In this document: positions 1 to 7,206 of the stretch, in pieces
How the letters are laid out: the number at the start of each line of letters is the position of its first letter
Position numbering within the stretch: the first letter of the stretch is position 1
Made by a program: the position numbers and the translations under genes
DNA from: Candidatus Muproteobacteria bacterium
Lineage (GTDB): Bacteria; Pseudomonadota; Gammaproteobacteria; Acidiferrobacterales; Sulfurifustaceae
Direction: 5' to 3'
Assembly: GCA_023266455.1 (NCBI GenBank)
Contig: JAHFQD010000027.1
Coordinates: forward strand, 1-11,376
Length of the DNA stretch: 11,376 nt
The notes under the pieces: model-generated
What the model saw: only the letters and a program-made list of their open reading frames with translations
Database searches by the model: none
What the model was told of the DNA's origin: nothing

Positions 1-142
1 CGACGATTTCAGTGAAATGCTCGTGTTCGCGCTGATGCCGGTGGTAATCGAACGCGACGAAGGTCACCGCTTCGCATAACAACACCGCGGCGAAAACCAA
101 GAGCATGGTGCGTCCGGCGAGCGTGCGTGGCGCGAGCGTCAT
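1..142 (-). CDS. Sensor histidine kinase, EnvZ-like, N-terminus only (runs off the left edge)
   Basis: Only the first 47 codons are inside the window. They begin MTLAPRTLAGRTMLLVFAAV, with a short basic stretch followed by one hydrophobic segment (about residues 12-30), then a polar, His-rich start of a periplasmic part. This is the usual N-terminus of an inner-membrane sensor kinase. The ATG overlaps the stop codon of the upstream response regulator by 4 bp (ATGA at 139-142), which implies translational coupling. The kinase identity rests mainly on this position directly behind an OmpR-type regulator, and on a resemblance to the EnvZ start (Arg-Thr-Leu before the first membrane helix). None of the catalytic domains is visible, so the signal sensed cannot be judged. 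Confidence 0.75.
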   Translation of the reverse strand, partial: MTLAPRTLAGRTMLLVFAAVLLCEAVTFVAFDYHRHQREHEHFTEIV

Positions 143-873
143 CGCGTTTTTCCTTCTGGTGAGAACACGTAGCCATGACCCCATACGGTTTGAATGAAGC
201 GCGGTTGTGCCGGATCGTGTTCGATCAATTTGCGCAGCCGATGGATTTGCACGTCGATGCTGCGATCGAACGATTCAGTCTCCGGTCCGCGCGCGAGCTC
301 CAGCAAGCGCTCGCGCGACAACGGTCGATGCGCATGACGCACCAAGGCGTGCAACAACGCGAACTCGCCGCTGGTTAAGGAAATCGTTTCGCTCCCGCGC
401 CGTAACACGCGCGCGCCGGCGTCGAATTCGAAATCGCCGAAACGAAACAGGTCCGCGAACGGTTCCGGCGTCGCCGGCGGTGTCGGCTTGCGCCGCAACA
501 CCGCTTCGATGCGTGCCACGAGTTCACGCGGGTCGAACGGTTTGCCGACGTAATCGTCGGCGCCCATTTCCAATCCGACGATGCGGTCCACCGTTTCATC
601 GCGCGCCGTCAGCATGACGATCGGAATATCGTCGCCTGCCGCGCGCAAGCGCCGGCACACGGCCAAACCGTTTTCACCCGGCAGCATGAGGTCGAGCACG
701 ATCAGATGCGGTCGACGTTTCTCGATCGCGCGATCTACGCCACGCGCATCCGGCAACAGCCGCACGTCGTAGCCCTGCTTTTCCAAATATGCCGCGATCA
801 AACGGCGCAACTCCTCGTCGTCGTCGACGACCAAGATCAGCTTGCGCGTATCGGTAGAGGGGTCGGTGTCCAT
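139..873 (-). CDS. ompR: OmpR-family response regulator (OmpR-like)
   Basis: This is a 244-residue two-domain regulator. The receiver domain (about 11-130) has the acidic pair Asp17/Asp18, phospho-acceptor Asp61 in VLDLMLPGENGL, Thr89, and Lys111 in the GKPFDPREL motif. The C-terminal winged-helix DNA-binding domain (about 143-238) has LTSGEFALL, PLSRERLLELARG, RSIDVQIHRLRKLIE and RFIQTVWGHGYVF. These blocks match E. coli OmpR more closely than CpxR or PhoB, and the length is close to OmpR (239). Once phosphorylated by its kinase it should bind tandem 10-bp half-sites and control envelope genes. The chosen ATG (873) lacks a clear Shine-Dalgarno sequence; an ATG 4 bases upstream is out of frame. 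It is followed by the kinase gene with a 4-bp overlap. A divergent Spy-like gene lies across a 138-bp gap with a candidate operator for this regulator. The family is certain; strict OmpR orthology is very likely but not proven. Confidence 0.93.
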   Translation of the reverse strand: MDTDPSTDTRKLILVVDDDEELRRLIAAYLEKQGYDVRLLPDARGVDRAIEKRRPHLIVLDLMLPGENGLAVCRRLRAAGDDIPIVMLTARDETVDRIVGLEMGADDYVGKPFDPRELVARIEAVLRRKPTPPATPEPFADLFRFGDFEFDAGARVLRRGSETISLTSGEFALLHALVRHAHRPLSRERLLELARGPETESFDRSIDVQIHRLRKLIEHDPAQPRFIQTVWGHGYVFSPEGKTR

Positions 874-877
874 TCAT

Positions 878-890
878 CGCATTTTATGCG
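878..890. repeat. Small perfect inverted repeat upstream of the OmpR-like gene
   Basis: CGCAT-TTT-ATGCG forms 5-bp arms around a 3-base centre, starting 5 bases upstream of the ompR-like ATG. In the mRNA it could form a small hairpin covering the place where a ribosome binding site would be. It could equally be a weak operator. No function is shown. Confidence 0.3.
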
Positions 891-915
891 TGAAATTTCC
901 GCCGCGCCCGTGGCA

Positions 916-935
916 GAAATACTTTGAAATACTTT
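916..935 (+). promoter_or_regulatory. Perfect tandem 10-bp direct repeat, candidate OmpR/CpxR-class operator
   Basis: GAAATACTTT occurs twice back to back (916-925 and 926-935), followed by TTC. OmpR and CpxR bind as head-to-tail dimers to half-sites repeated every 10 bp. The composition (TACTTT followed by GAAA) recalls the OmpR boxes of ompF/ompC (TACTTTTTGAAAC-like). It lies in the gap between the ompR-like gene and the divergent Spy-like gene, centred about 86 bp before the latter's start. It could therefore serve activation of that gene, autoregulation, or both. Related GAAAT blocks at 892 and 946 flank it. Binding is inferred, not shown. Confidence 0.5.
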
Positions 936-998
936 TCACTGCCGCGAAATCTCCGGGAAACGACTCAAGCCGACACTAAGCTCGTTTTTAAAACTCCT

Positions 999-1004
999 GA
1001 GGAG
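999..1004 (+). promoter_or_regulatory. Strong ribosome binding site of the Spy-like gene
   Basis: GAGGAG lies 7 bases before the ATG at 1012 and fixes that start. Confidence 0.8.
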
Positions 1005-1011
1005 AAAACGT

Positions 1012-1500
1012 ATGAAACCACTACGCATTGTCATTCCTGCCGTTATCGTCGGTGTGGCCAGCCTCGCCGCCGTCGCGGCCTTCGCCGCGCCCCGGCACGG
1101 TTATGACCCCGGCCAATTCATGATGCAACTCGGCAAACTCCACGATCAACTCCAACTCTCGCCCGACGTCGACACCGCCTGGAAACAAGCCGAAGCCGAT
1201 ACCCGCGCAAACTTCCGGCGCTTACGTGAACAAGGTCGCGGCTTGCACCAGCAAGTGCGTGCCTCGTTCGACAGCGATTCGCCCGATCTGCGCGCGTTGA
1301 GTGGCGAGATCGATCGCTTCCACGCCGCCCGCGAGGCCGCGCGTAAATCCGTACGCGATGAGTGGTTGGCGGTATACGACCGACTCAATCTGCAGCAGCG
1401 CCAACAAGTCGCGCAGTTCATGAAAGACAAACTCAATCACATCGAACAAATGCATTCCGACTTGCCGAATAGCGGTCCGGAAACCATGGACGGCAACTAA
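1012..1500 (+). CDS. Spy/CpxP-like periplasmic stress or metal-resistance protein
   Basis: The protein has 162 residues. Residues 1-26 form a Sec signal peptide (basic start, hydrophobic VIVGVASLAAVAAF, cleavage near AFAA). The mature part is almost entirely helical and rich in Arg, Gln and His. It carries a block LNLQQRQQVAQFM (about 125-137) that resembles the LTxxQ motif of the Spy/CpxP/CnrX superfamily. Members are periplasmic ATP-independent chaperones or metal sensors that respond to envelope damage and copper or zinc. A His/Met-containing tail follows (HIEQMHSDL). It is divergent from an OmpR/EnvZ-type gene pair, as cpxP is from cpxRA. That suggests it is a target, and perhaps a feedback partner, of that system. 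A terminator follows at once, so it is monocistronic. The superfamily call is fairly safe; whether it works as chaperone, sensor or metal binder is open. Confidence 0.75.
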   Translation: MKPLRIVIPAVIVGVASLAAVAAFAAPRHGYDPGQFMMQLGKLHDQLQLSPDVDTAWKQAEADTRANFRRLREQGRGLHQQVRASFDSDSPDLRALSGEIDRFHAAREAARKSVRDEWLAVYDRLNLQQRQQVAQFMKDKLNHIEQMHSDLPNSGPETMDGN

Positions 1501-1522
1501 ACGCTTTCAAATGAGCTCGTTT

Positions 1523-1567
1523 AGCCGCTCTATCTGGTCAGTCTTGATCGCATAGAGCGGCTTTTTT
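1523..1567 (+). terminator. Rho-independent terminator of the Spy-like gene
   Basis: AGCCGCTCTAT (1523-1533) pairs perfectly with ATAGAGCGGCT (1552-1562), and the run of T extends to 1567. The 18-base loop can form a second 5-bp helix (GGTCA/TGATC, with one G-U pair), giving a long stacked hairpin. The T-run lies on the plus strand only, so it serves the Spy-like gene and not the converging efflux operon. Confidence 0.9.
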
Positions 1568-1585
1568 AAGCATTTCTAGTACTTC

Positions 1586-1602
1586 CCCTCAAGTATCGAG
1601 TT
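1586..1602 (+). repeat. Imperfect direct repeat, left copy, beyond the end of the efflux operon
   Basis: CCCTCAAGTATCGAGTT matches 7207-7223 (CCCTCGAGTATCGAATT) at 15 of 17 positions in the same orientation. The copy lies between the terminator of the Spy-like gene and the end of cusA; its partner lies just beyond the promoter end of the operon. The pair brackets the metal-efflux module almost exactly. Confidence 0.45.
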
Positions 1603-1632
1603 CAATCCAAACAGCGATTGTCCTCGGCCATT

Positions 1633-1654
1633 AATTCCTACAGTTGTCGGAATT
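1633..1654. repeat. Inverted repeat just after the cusA stop
   Basis: The arms AATTCC and GGAATT are separated by 10 bases and begin 4 bases beyond the cusA stop codon. It could be a weak transcript end for the efflux operon or a protein-binding dyad. The stem is AT-rich and has no T-run on the minus strand, so it is not called a terminator. Confidence 0.3.
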
Positions 1655-1658
1655 GTTT

Positions 1659-4600
1659 TCATTCGGTTTTTTCGTCAATTATTGATTGTTGACGCTGCCG
1701 CCACAGCAAGTAGGCCGCCGGTATTACCGCGAGCGTCAGAACTGCCACGCTTAGCATTCCTCCGACCATCGGCGCCGCAATCCGCTGCATGGCTTCGGAA
1801 CCGGTTCCGGTCGTCCATAAAATCGGCAGGAGTGCGGCGATGATAGCGACCTTGGTCATGGTCACCGGTCGCACGCGCAGCAATGCACCTTCGACAATCG
1901 CTTCGCGGATATCCGCCGACGTAAGCTTGCCGCCTACTGCTTCGCTGCGGCGAAGAAGGGCTTGATCGAGATAGGCCAGCATGACCACCCCTATCTCGAC
2001 TGCCACTCCACCCAGTGCGATGAACCCAACCGCTACCGCGATGGAAAGGTTGTAGCCAAGCCAATAAAGCAACCAAAATCCGCCCACCAGCGCGAGCGGC
2101 AACGTGCCGATGATGATCAGCACTTCCATCGCGTTGCGGAAGTTGAGATACAAAAGCAGAAGGATGATCGTGAGCGTCAGTGGAATAACGAGCTTCAGCC
2201 GCTCCGTGGCGCGTTGCAGATACTCGAACTGGCCCGACCAAGCGATGGAATAGCCAGGGGGTAGTTTTACTTTTTCGGTTACTGCGCGCTGCGCATCAGC
2301 AACGTACGAGCCGATGTCGCGTCCAGTGAAATCTATATAGATCCATCCCGAGAGCCTGGCATTCTCAGAGCGGATCATGTCGGGGCCGTCGATGATGCGC
2401 ACGTCCGCCATCTGGGAAAGTGCGATCTGTGTGCCGATGGGTGTCAGGAGTGGCAACAGCTTCACGCGTTCGAGCGAGTCGCGCAAATCTTGCGGGAAGC
2501 GAATGTTGATTGGGTAGCGTTCCCGACCTTCCACGGTTTCGCTCACATTCATACCGCCGAGGCCGCTGGTAATCGTGTCCTGCACATCGGCAATGCTGAG
2601 ACCGAAGCGCGCGGCGCGTTCACGGTCGATGTGAACGTCTACATAGCGTGCACCGGCGACACGCTCGGCGTAAACCGACGTCGTCCCCTTTACTTCGCGA
2701 ATAGCAGCTTCGATTTCCCGTCCTACTCGCTCGATAGTCGTGAGGTCCGGACCTGTCAGTTTGACACCCACCGGTGTACGGATGCCGGTCGTGAGCATGT
2801 CGATGCGAGTTTTGATCGGCATCACGAATACATTCGAGAGTCCGGGAAACTTGGTCGCCTCGTTCATTTCAGCGATGAGTTTCTGTGTTGTCATCCCCGG
2901 TCGCCATTCTGACTTGGGTTTTAACTGCACAGTGGTCTCGAACATAGTGAGTGGCGCGGGATCGGTCGCGGTTTCGGCACGGCCGACCTTGCCGAAAACG
3001 CTCTGCACTTCAGGAAACGTTTTCAGGATACGGTCGGTCTGCTGCAGCACCTGCTGCGCTTTGCCGGCCGACAATCCCGGCAATGTAGTCGGCATATAGA
3101 GCAGATCGCCTTCGTCCATGTCCGGCATGAACTCGGTCCCCAGTTTCGTCAGCGGATAGATACTGACCACGATTAGCACGGTGGCGCCCCACAGCACCGC
3201 CTTCGGATGCGTTAGCACCCAGTTGAGCAGCGGCCGATAACTCGCGATGAGCCAACGATTGAGCGGGTTCTGCTGTTCCGAGCGAATTTTTCCGCGGATG
3301 AAATAGCCCATCAGCACTGGCACCAGCGTGATGGAAAGTCCCGCCGCCGCGGCCATGGCGAAGGTCTTGGTAAAGGCGAGCGGTGAGAACAACCGACCTT
3401 CCTGCGCTTCCAGCGCAAACACTGGAAGAAAGCTCACCGTAATAATTAGCAACGAGAAGAACAGCGGCGCCCCGAGCTCGGTCGCCGCCCGGCGCACGAG
3501 CTCCCAGCGATTCGCTTCGGTAAGCGACGGATGCTCCAGATGCTTGTGCGCATTCTCGATCATGACGATCGCCGCATCGACCATGGCGCCGATGGCGATC
3601 GCGATGCCTCCCAAGGACATGATGTTGGCGTTGATGCCTTGGTGTTTCATCACGATGAAGCTGATGAGGATACCGATCGGCAGGGTAAGAATCGCCACCA
3701 GCGAAGATCGCAGATGAAACAAAAACGCGACGCACACCAAGGCAACGACGATGAACTCTTCGATCAACGTATGCGTGAGATTGCCAACCGCGCGCTCGAT
3801 CAGCGATGAGCGATCATAAGTCGTTACGATCTCAACGCCTTCCGGCAGGCTGCGCTTGAGCGCCTCTAGTTTTTGCTTGACGCCATAGATGGTCGTCTGC
3901 GCATTCTCGCCTTGACGCATGACGATGATGCCGCCCGCGACTTCCCCCTCGCCGTTCAGATCGGTAATGCCCCGGCGCATCTCTGGGCCAAGGCGGATCT
4001 CCGCCACCTGGTCCATGCGAATCGGTGCACCGGACGGTCCGACGCCGAGAGATATTTGACGCAGATCGTCGAGCGAACGCAGGTAACCGCGCGCGCGGAC
4101 CATGTACTCGGCTTCCGCCATTTCGATCACCGAACCGCCGGTTTCCTGGTTAGCGTTTTCGATGGCCTTGCGTACGTCGCTCAGCATCAGTCGGTAAGCG
4201 CGCAACTTGGCGGGATCAACCACAACTTGGTATTGCCGCACCATACCGCCAACCGAGGCGACCTCGGCTACGCCGGATACCGTGCGCAATTCGTACTTGA
4301 GAAACCAATCCTGCAACGAACGCAGCTGCGAGATGTCGTGCTTGCCGGTGCGATCGATCAACGCATACTCGAACACCCAACCCACGCCGGTCGCATCCGG
4401 CCCGAGCGCCGGGCGTGCACCCCGCGGGAGTCGCGGCAACACCTGCGACAGATACTCCAGTACCCGCGAGCGTGCCCAATACGGATCGGTGCCGTCTTTG
4501 AACAGGACGTAAACAAATGAATCGCCGAACTGCGAGAAGCCGCGCACCGTTGCCGCACCCGGCACCGACAGCATCGCGGTGGTGAGCGGATATGTCACCT

Positions 4601-4790
4601 GATCTTCGACGACTTGTGGTGCTTGGCCCGGGTAACTCGTCTGAATGATGACCTGCACATCGGAGAGATCCGGTATCGCATCGAGCGGCGTGTGTTTGAA
4701 CGAATACAGCCCGAGCGCAACCAGAAAGCCTGTCACAAGCAGGACCAGGAAGCGGTTATTGATGGACCAACGGATGATGGCAGATATCAT
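1659..4790 (-). CDS. cusA: CusA-type heavy-metal RND efflux pump, Cu(I)/Ag(I) class
   Basis: This is the 1043-residue inner-membrane proton/metal antiporter of a tripartite efflux complex, full length for the family. The first membrane helix spans about 12-30 and is followed by porter segments beginning [20 protein letters not shown]. The membrane motif [23 protein letters not shown] includes Asp405 of the proton relay, with a second acidic residue at Glu932. The three cleft methionines that bind Cu(I)/Ag(I) in E. coli CusA (573, 623, 672) have counterparts here at Met566 (LLYMP), Met616 (PLTMFETT) and Met665 (RIDMLTTG). This separates it from CzcA-type Zn/Co/Cd pumps. It is the last gene of the operon. 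AGGAAG lies 7 bases before the ATG, and an 81-bp gap with a repeat hairpin separates it from the adaptor gene. The expected role is export of monovalent copper or silver from periplasm and cytoplasm through the outer-membrane factor. Confidence 0.95.
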   Translation of the reverse strand: MISAIIRWSINNRFLVLLVTGFLVALGLYSFKHTPLDAIPDLSDVQVIIQTSYPGQAPQVVEDQVTYPLTTAMLSVPGAATVRGFSQFGDSFVYVLFKDGTDPYWARSRVLEYLSQVLPRLPRGARPALGPDATGVGWVFEYALIDRTGKHDISQLRSLQDWFLKYELRTVSGVAEVASVGGMVRQYQVVVDPAKLRAYRLMLSDVRKAIENANQETGGSVIEMAEAEYMVRARGYLRSLDDLRQISLGVGPSGAPIRMDQVAEIRLGPEMRRGITDLNGEGEVAGGIIVMRQGENAQTTIYGVKQKLEALKRSLPEGVEIVTTYDRSSLIERAVGNLTHTLIEEFIVVALVCVAFLFHLRSSLVAILTLPIGILISFIVMKHQGINANIMSLGGIAIAIGAMVDAAIVMIENAHKHLEHPSLTEANRWELVRRAATELGAPLFFSLLIITVSFLPVFALEAQEGRLFSPLAFTKTFAMAAAAGLSITLVPVLMGYFIRGKIRSEQQNPLNRWLIASYRPLLNWVLTHPKAVLWGATVLIVVSIYPLTKLGTEFMPDMDEGDLLYMPTTLPGLSAGKAQQVLQQTDRILKTFPEVQSVFGKVGRAETATDPAPLTMFETTVQLKPKSEWRPGMTTQKLIAEMNEATKFPGLSNVFVMPIKTRIDMLTTGIRTPVGVKLTGPDLTTIERVGREIEAAIREVKGTTSVYAERVAGARYVDVHIDRERAARFGLSIADVQDTITSGLGGMNVSETVEGRERYPINIRFPQDLRDSLERVKLLPLLTPIGTQIALSQMADVRIIDGPDMIRSENARLSGWIYIDFTGRDIGSYVADAQRAVTEKVKLPPGYSIAWSGQFEYLQRATERLKLVIPLTLTIILLLLYLNFRNAMEVLIIIGTLPLALVGGFWLLYWLGYNLSIAVAVGFIALGGVAVEIGVVMLAYLDQALLRRSEAVGGKLTSADIREAIVEGALLRVRPVTMTKVAIIAALLPILWTTGTGSEAMQRIAAPMVGGMLSVAVLTLAVIPAAYLLWRQRQQSIIDEKTE

Positions 4791-4808
4791 GAGTTCACTT
4801 CCTACTCC

Positions 4809-4834
4809 CCCTCTCTCGCATCAGCGGGAGAGGG
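4809..4834. repeat. REP-like GC-rich hairpin in the cusB-cusA gap
   Basis: CCCTCTCTCGC and GCGGGAGAGGG form an 11-bp stem with one G-T pair around a 4-base loop. On the minus strand it is preceded by CTCCCTCACCCC. The CCCTCACCC ... CCCTCTCCCGC pattern is that of dispersed extragenic palindromes found in many proteobacterial genomes. Its place inside the operon, upstream of the cusA ribosome binding site, means it is transcribed. It could stabilise the upstream mRNA or lower read-through into cusA. Confidence 0.6.
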
Positions 4835-4871
4835 CAAGGGGTGAGGGAGGAGACAACGACGTTGTCGACGA

Positions 4872-5468
4872 TCACGGTTTCTTCTCGCTCTCAGTGGACG
4901 ATTCCATGCGTTTGAAACTCGCGCGCGTGCTCGCCTCGGAATCAATAAGAAACTGACCGGACACAACAACCTTGTCGCCCTCCTTGAGCCCCTTCTTAAT
5001 CTCGATGTCATCGCCGACCTCGGCGCTCGCCACAACATCCGCTGGCTGGAAACGCCCTTCGCCAAGCGCCATGACCACACTCGTTCGAGTGCCCGTACGA
5101 ATCAATGCCTCTCGGGGAATTAGCAGTCCGGTTTTTCCGCGTTTAACGGGCGCGGTACGGACGCCAAGACTGTTCGTTATCTCGGGACGCACCCTCACGA
5201 TCGGTGGACTGCCCACGGTGTTGCCGGCTTCGTCTTCGTACACCGGCACCAGCTCCATATCCATGAATGGCGATTTGCCCAGTTTGTCGAACTTCGGGCC
5301 GGGCACCATCGGGTCGTGCCAATAAAGTACTTTCCGTTCTGACGTAGTTCCCGACGCCGTGACATCGGTCTTGTTCGAGTGTTTACCGACGGACCATCCG
5401 AGACCGAAGGTGATTGCCAGTACAGCGACGACGGCAACAAGCAACAAGAATCGTGTTGGGCGTTTCAT
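4872..5468 (-). CDS. Internally deleted CusB-like periplasmic adaptor (mini-CusB)
   Basis: The protein has 198 residues, against about 407 in E. coli CusB. Residues 1-28 are an N-terminal membrane anchor or signal. Residues 45-77 form the heavy-metal binding domain (YWHDPMVPGPKFD, SPFMDMELVPVY), with Met54, Met69 and Met71 matching the CusB metal ligands. Residues 90-111 match the following CusB strand (NLGVKTATVTRG there, SLGVRTAPVKRG here). The next residues, LLIPREALIRTG through QFLIDSEASTRASFKRM (115-188), already match the extreme C-terminal membrane-proximal part of CusB. About 200 residues are absent: most of the beta-barrel, the lipoyl domain and the whole alpha-hairpin that meets the TolC partner. 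The junction lies near residues 109-114 (about 5127-5144). The frame is intact. The gene overlaps the upstream TolC-like gene by 4 bp (ATGA). It could be a functional small metal-transfer protein feeding CusA, or a pump part disabled by deletion. Confidence 0.88.
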   Translation of the reverse strand: MKRPTRFLLLVAVVAVLAITFGLGWSVGKHSNKTDVTASGTTSERKVLYWHDPMVPGPKFDKLGKSPFMDMELVPVYEDEAGNTVGSPPIVRVRPEITNSLGVRTAPVKRGKTGLLIPREALIRTGTRTSVVMALGEGRFQPADVVASAEVGDDIEIKKGLKEGDKVVVSGQFLIDSEASTRASFKRMESSTESEKKP

Positions 5469-6712
5469 GACTGCGGCTCCCCGGTCAGGTACAACAGTTC
5501 GGCGTGGCTCTTGGCGAGATCGGCGCGCAAACGAATCAGGTCAAGCTCGGCATCGAGTGCCCGCATTTGCGCTTCACGTATTTCATTGGCATCGCGCGCG
5601 CCACCGGCGGCTGTGGCCTTTGCTTCGGCCCGCGCGCTCGGCAAGAGTTGCTCTTCAGCTACACGCGCTCGCGCTTTCAACGCGTTGTATTCCGCAAGCA
5701 CCGCGCGGTACATCGATTCCAAATCTCGGCGCATATCGTCGGCTTCAAAACCTGCCGCCGTTTCGAGGGACTGCTTCTCCGTCAGGCGCCGGTCCTGGCG
5801 TTTGTTGCGAAAGATCGGCAAATCAAACGTGACGACGGCACTCACCATGTTGGAACGCTGCATGCCGCTCGGTGCGTTTTGACGCACGCCGTAGGTGAGA
5901 TCGAACATCATGCCGGGCTTGTACTGCTGACGGGCGATATCGACCTCGGCCTGTGCTACTTCACGCCCAGCCTGTGCCGCCAACCAGGTCGGATGGCGTG
6001 CGACATCGAAGTCGGTAGCGAGCAGCGGCAGTATCGGTGGCTCGGGTGGCAAAGGATCGTTCGCGGCATCCCCGAGCCACCGTCCCAACTGTGCGCGCAG
6101 GCCACTCGCCTGCGCCTTCAACATCAGGAGTCGGTCGTCGAGTCGAGCCAATTCCTGCCGCGCGCGCATCACCGCGCGCTGCGGCTCTTGGGCGGCGCGA
6201 TACCGGCCTTCGGCGGCCGCCAATGCACGCGACTGAAGCGCGCGGGACTCTTCGACCAAGTGTACCGACTGCTCCTGTACATAAAGGTCGAGCCAGAGTT
6301 GACGAACCTTCTTAATTAACATCCGACGCTCAATCTCAAGCTTGGCCTCTTCGCGCGAGACGTCCTTTTGTGCACGGCGCTCTTTTAAAGCGAGCGTATC
6401 GCCAGGTGGAAAGCTCTGACGGATGCCGATCATCTGCATCGTCATGTCGTCCTGGCGCGTGCTGAACGAATCGGTCGGCACATTGACCACCCCGATCATG
6501 AGCTGCGGATCGGGCAGACGGCTCTCGTAGACGGCGCGCTCAGAGGCGGCGGTCACGTTGGTGCGGTGATGTGACAACAACGGCGCGTTGGCGAGGGCGA
6601 GCTGTTCCGCCCGCGCGAGCGTCAATGTTTCACCGGCGATGACCGACGGCGAAACAGAGAACAGAATGAACAATAAACTTCCCGTTAGGGAAAAACGAGG
6701 TAACGCAGGCAT
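5465..6712 (-). CDS. TolC/CusC-family outer-membrane efflux factor
   Basis: The protein has 415 residues. Residues 1-26 form a Sec signal peptide (LLFILFSVSPSVIA, cleavage before GE). It then follows the outer-membrane efflux protein pattern, with an opening TLARAEQLALANAPLL, alternating long helical stretches and outer-membrane strands, and a C-terminal helix with AELLYLTG. Such proteins form trimeric channels through the outer membrane and a tunnel across the periplasm. Unlike E. coli CusC it has no lipobox and no cysteine anywhere, so it is not a lipoprotein. A strong GGAAGGAGG lies close upstream of the ATG (6716-6725). It overlaps the adaptor gene by 4 bp and sits in the order C-B-A, typical of metal RND operons. 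The partner assignment to the CusA-type pump comes from this context. Confidence 0.9.
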   Translation of the reverse strand: MPALPRFSLTGSLLFILFSVSPSVIAGETLTLARAEQLALANAPLLSHHRTNVTAASERAVYESRLPDPQLMIGVVNVPTDSFSTRQDDMTMQMIGIRQSFPPGDTLALKERRAQKDVSREEAKLEIERRMLIKKVRQLWLDLYVQEQSVHLVEESRALQSRALAAAEGRYRAAQEPQRAVMRARQELARLDDRLLMLKAQASGLRAQLGRWLGDAANDPLPPEPPILPLLATDFDVARHPTWLAAQAGREVAQAEVDIARQQYKPGMMFDLTYGVRQNAPSGMQRSNMVSAVVTFDLPIFRNKRQDRRLTEKQSLETAAGFEADDMRRDLESMYRAVLAEYNALKARARVAEEQLLPSARAEAKATAAGGARDANEIREAQMRALDAELDLIRLRADLAKSHAELLYLTGEPQS

Positions 6713-6715
6713 AAA

Positions 6716-6725
6716 CCCTCCTTCC
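6716..6725 (-). promoter_or_regulatory. Strong ribosome binding site of the TolC-like gene
   Basis: On the minus strand GGAAGGAGG sits 4 bases before the ATG at 6712, the best Shine-Dalgarno match in the operon. It suggests high translation of the outer-membrane factor and, through coupling, of the overlapping mini-adaptor. Confidence 0.75.
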
Positions 6726-6757
6726 GAGTTAAGAAAACAGAAACTCGAAAGAACGGG

Positions 6758-7123
6758 TTAATTCAGCAGCGCGAGATGGGTGAGATAAAGCGGTACAGAC
6801 GGTGGGTGTGTTGCTCGCCAATCTGCTGACAGTGCCCGTGCAGACTGTGCGATGACTAACTCGATGGGCAAAGTGGTCAGCACCACCGGCGTTACCGAAA
6901 AATCGAATGCGGGAACGTTGAGAATATTGAGCGATGGCAGTTCGCAAGGGGCGGCGGCCTGCTCGCACGGCATCGTCATTTCATGCGACGGGTCTGTCTT
7001 TGTGCACGGCGAATTACATGGAAGCTGCGCTGCAGCGCAGGTACCGACAAGCCACAGCCCAGCCAGCGCCGCGATCAGTGCGGTCGAGATGGAACGGAGG
7101 TGTTTACGGAGCCAGTGACGCAT
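6758..7123 (-). CDS. Small Cys-rich exported protein heading the efflux operon, CopL/CzcI-like
   Basis: The protein has 121 residues from the ATG at 7123. A TTG three codons upstream (7132) is possible but less likely. The start MRHWLRKHLRSISTALIAAL and the following hydrophobic run to CAAA are a Sec signal peptide. The mature part begins with a short Cys/Met/His stretch (LPCNSPCTKTDPSHEMTMPCE and one further Cys) and ends in a hydrophobic, Pro-rich tail (PPSVPLYLTHLALLN). Small exported proteins of this design often precede copA, czcC or cusC genes (CopL, CzcI and similar) and are thought to bind metal or tune expression. No catalytic motif is seen. It lies 45 bp upstream of the TolC-like gene on the same strand, so it is probably the first gene of the operon. 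No good ribosome binding site is visible. A family name cannot be fixed from the sequence alone. Confidence 0.65.
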   Translation of the reverse strand: MRHWLRKHLRSISTALIAALAGLWLVGTCAAAQLPCNSPCTKTDPSHEMTMPCEQAAAPCELPSLNILNVPAFDFSVTPVVLTTLPIELVIAQSARALSADWRATHPPSVPLYLTHLALLN

Positions 7124-7206
7124 GTTCGCCAATAGTATAGCAATGGGATAACTGCGGCCGACATCAACAATCCGCTTAACGTGGCTGCCACTGGGAGTTT
7201 ACTGTT

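Noticed and set aside
1633..1654. Inverted repeat after cusA as a true terminator
   Set aside because: It has a 6-bp AT-rich stem with no T-run on the minus strand.
3010..3735. Open frames of over 100 codons in alternate frames of cusA (also around 2490-2912 and 3873-4520)
   Set aside because: They overlap a full-length, well conserved cusA, and the products look like frame-shifted GC-rich noise.
7134..7139. TATACT on the minus strand as -10 of the efflux operon
   Set aside because: There is no acceptable -35 at 15-19 bp (TTGATG lies at 22 bp), and the leader would be only a few bases. It is mentioned only as weak.
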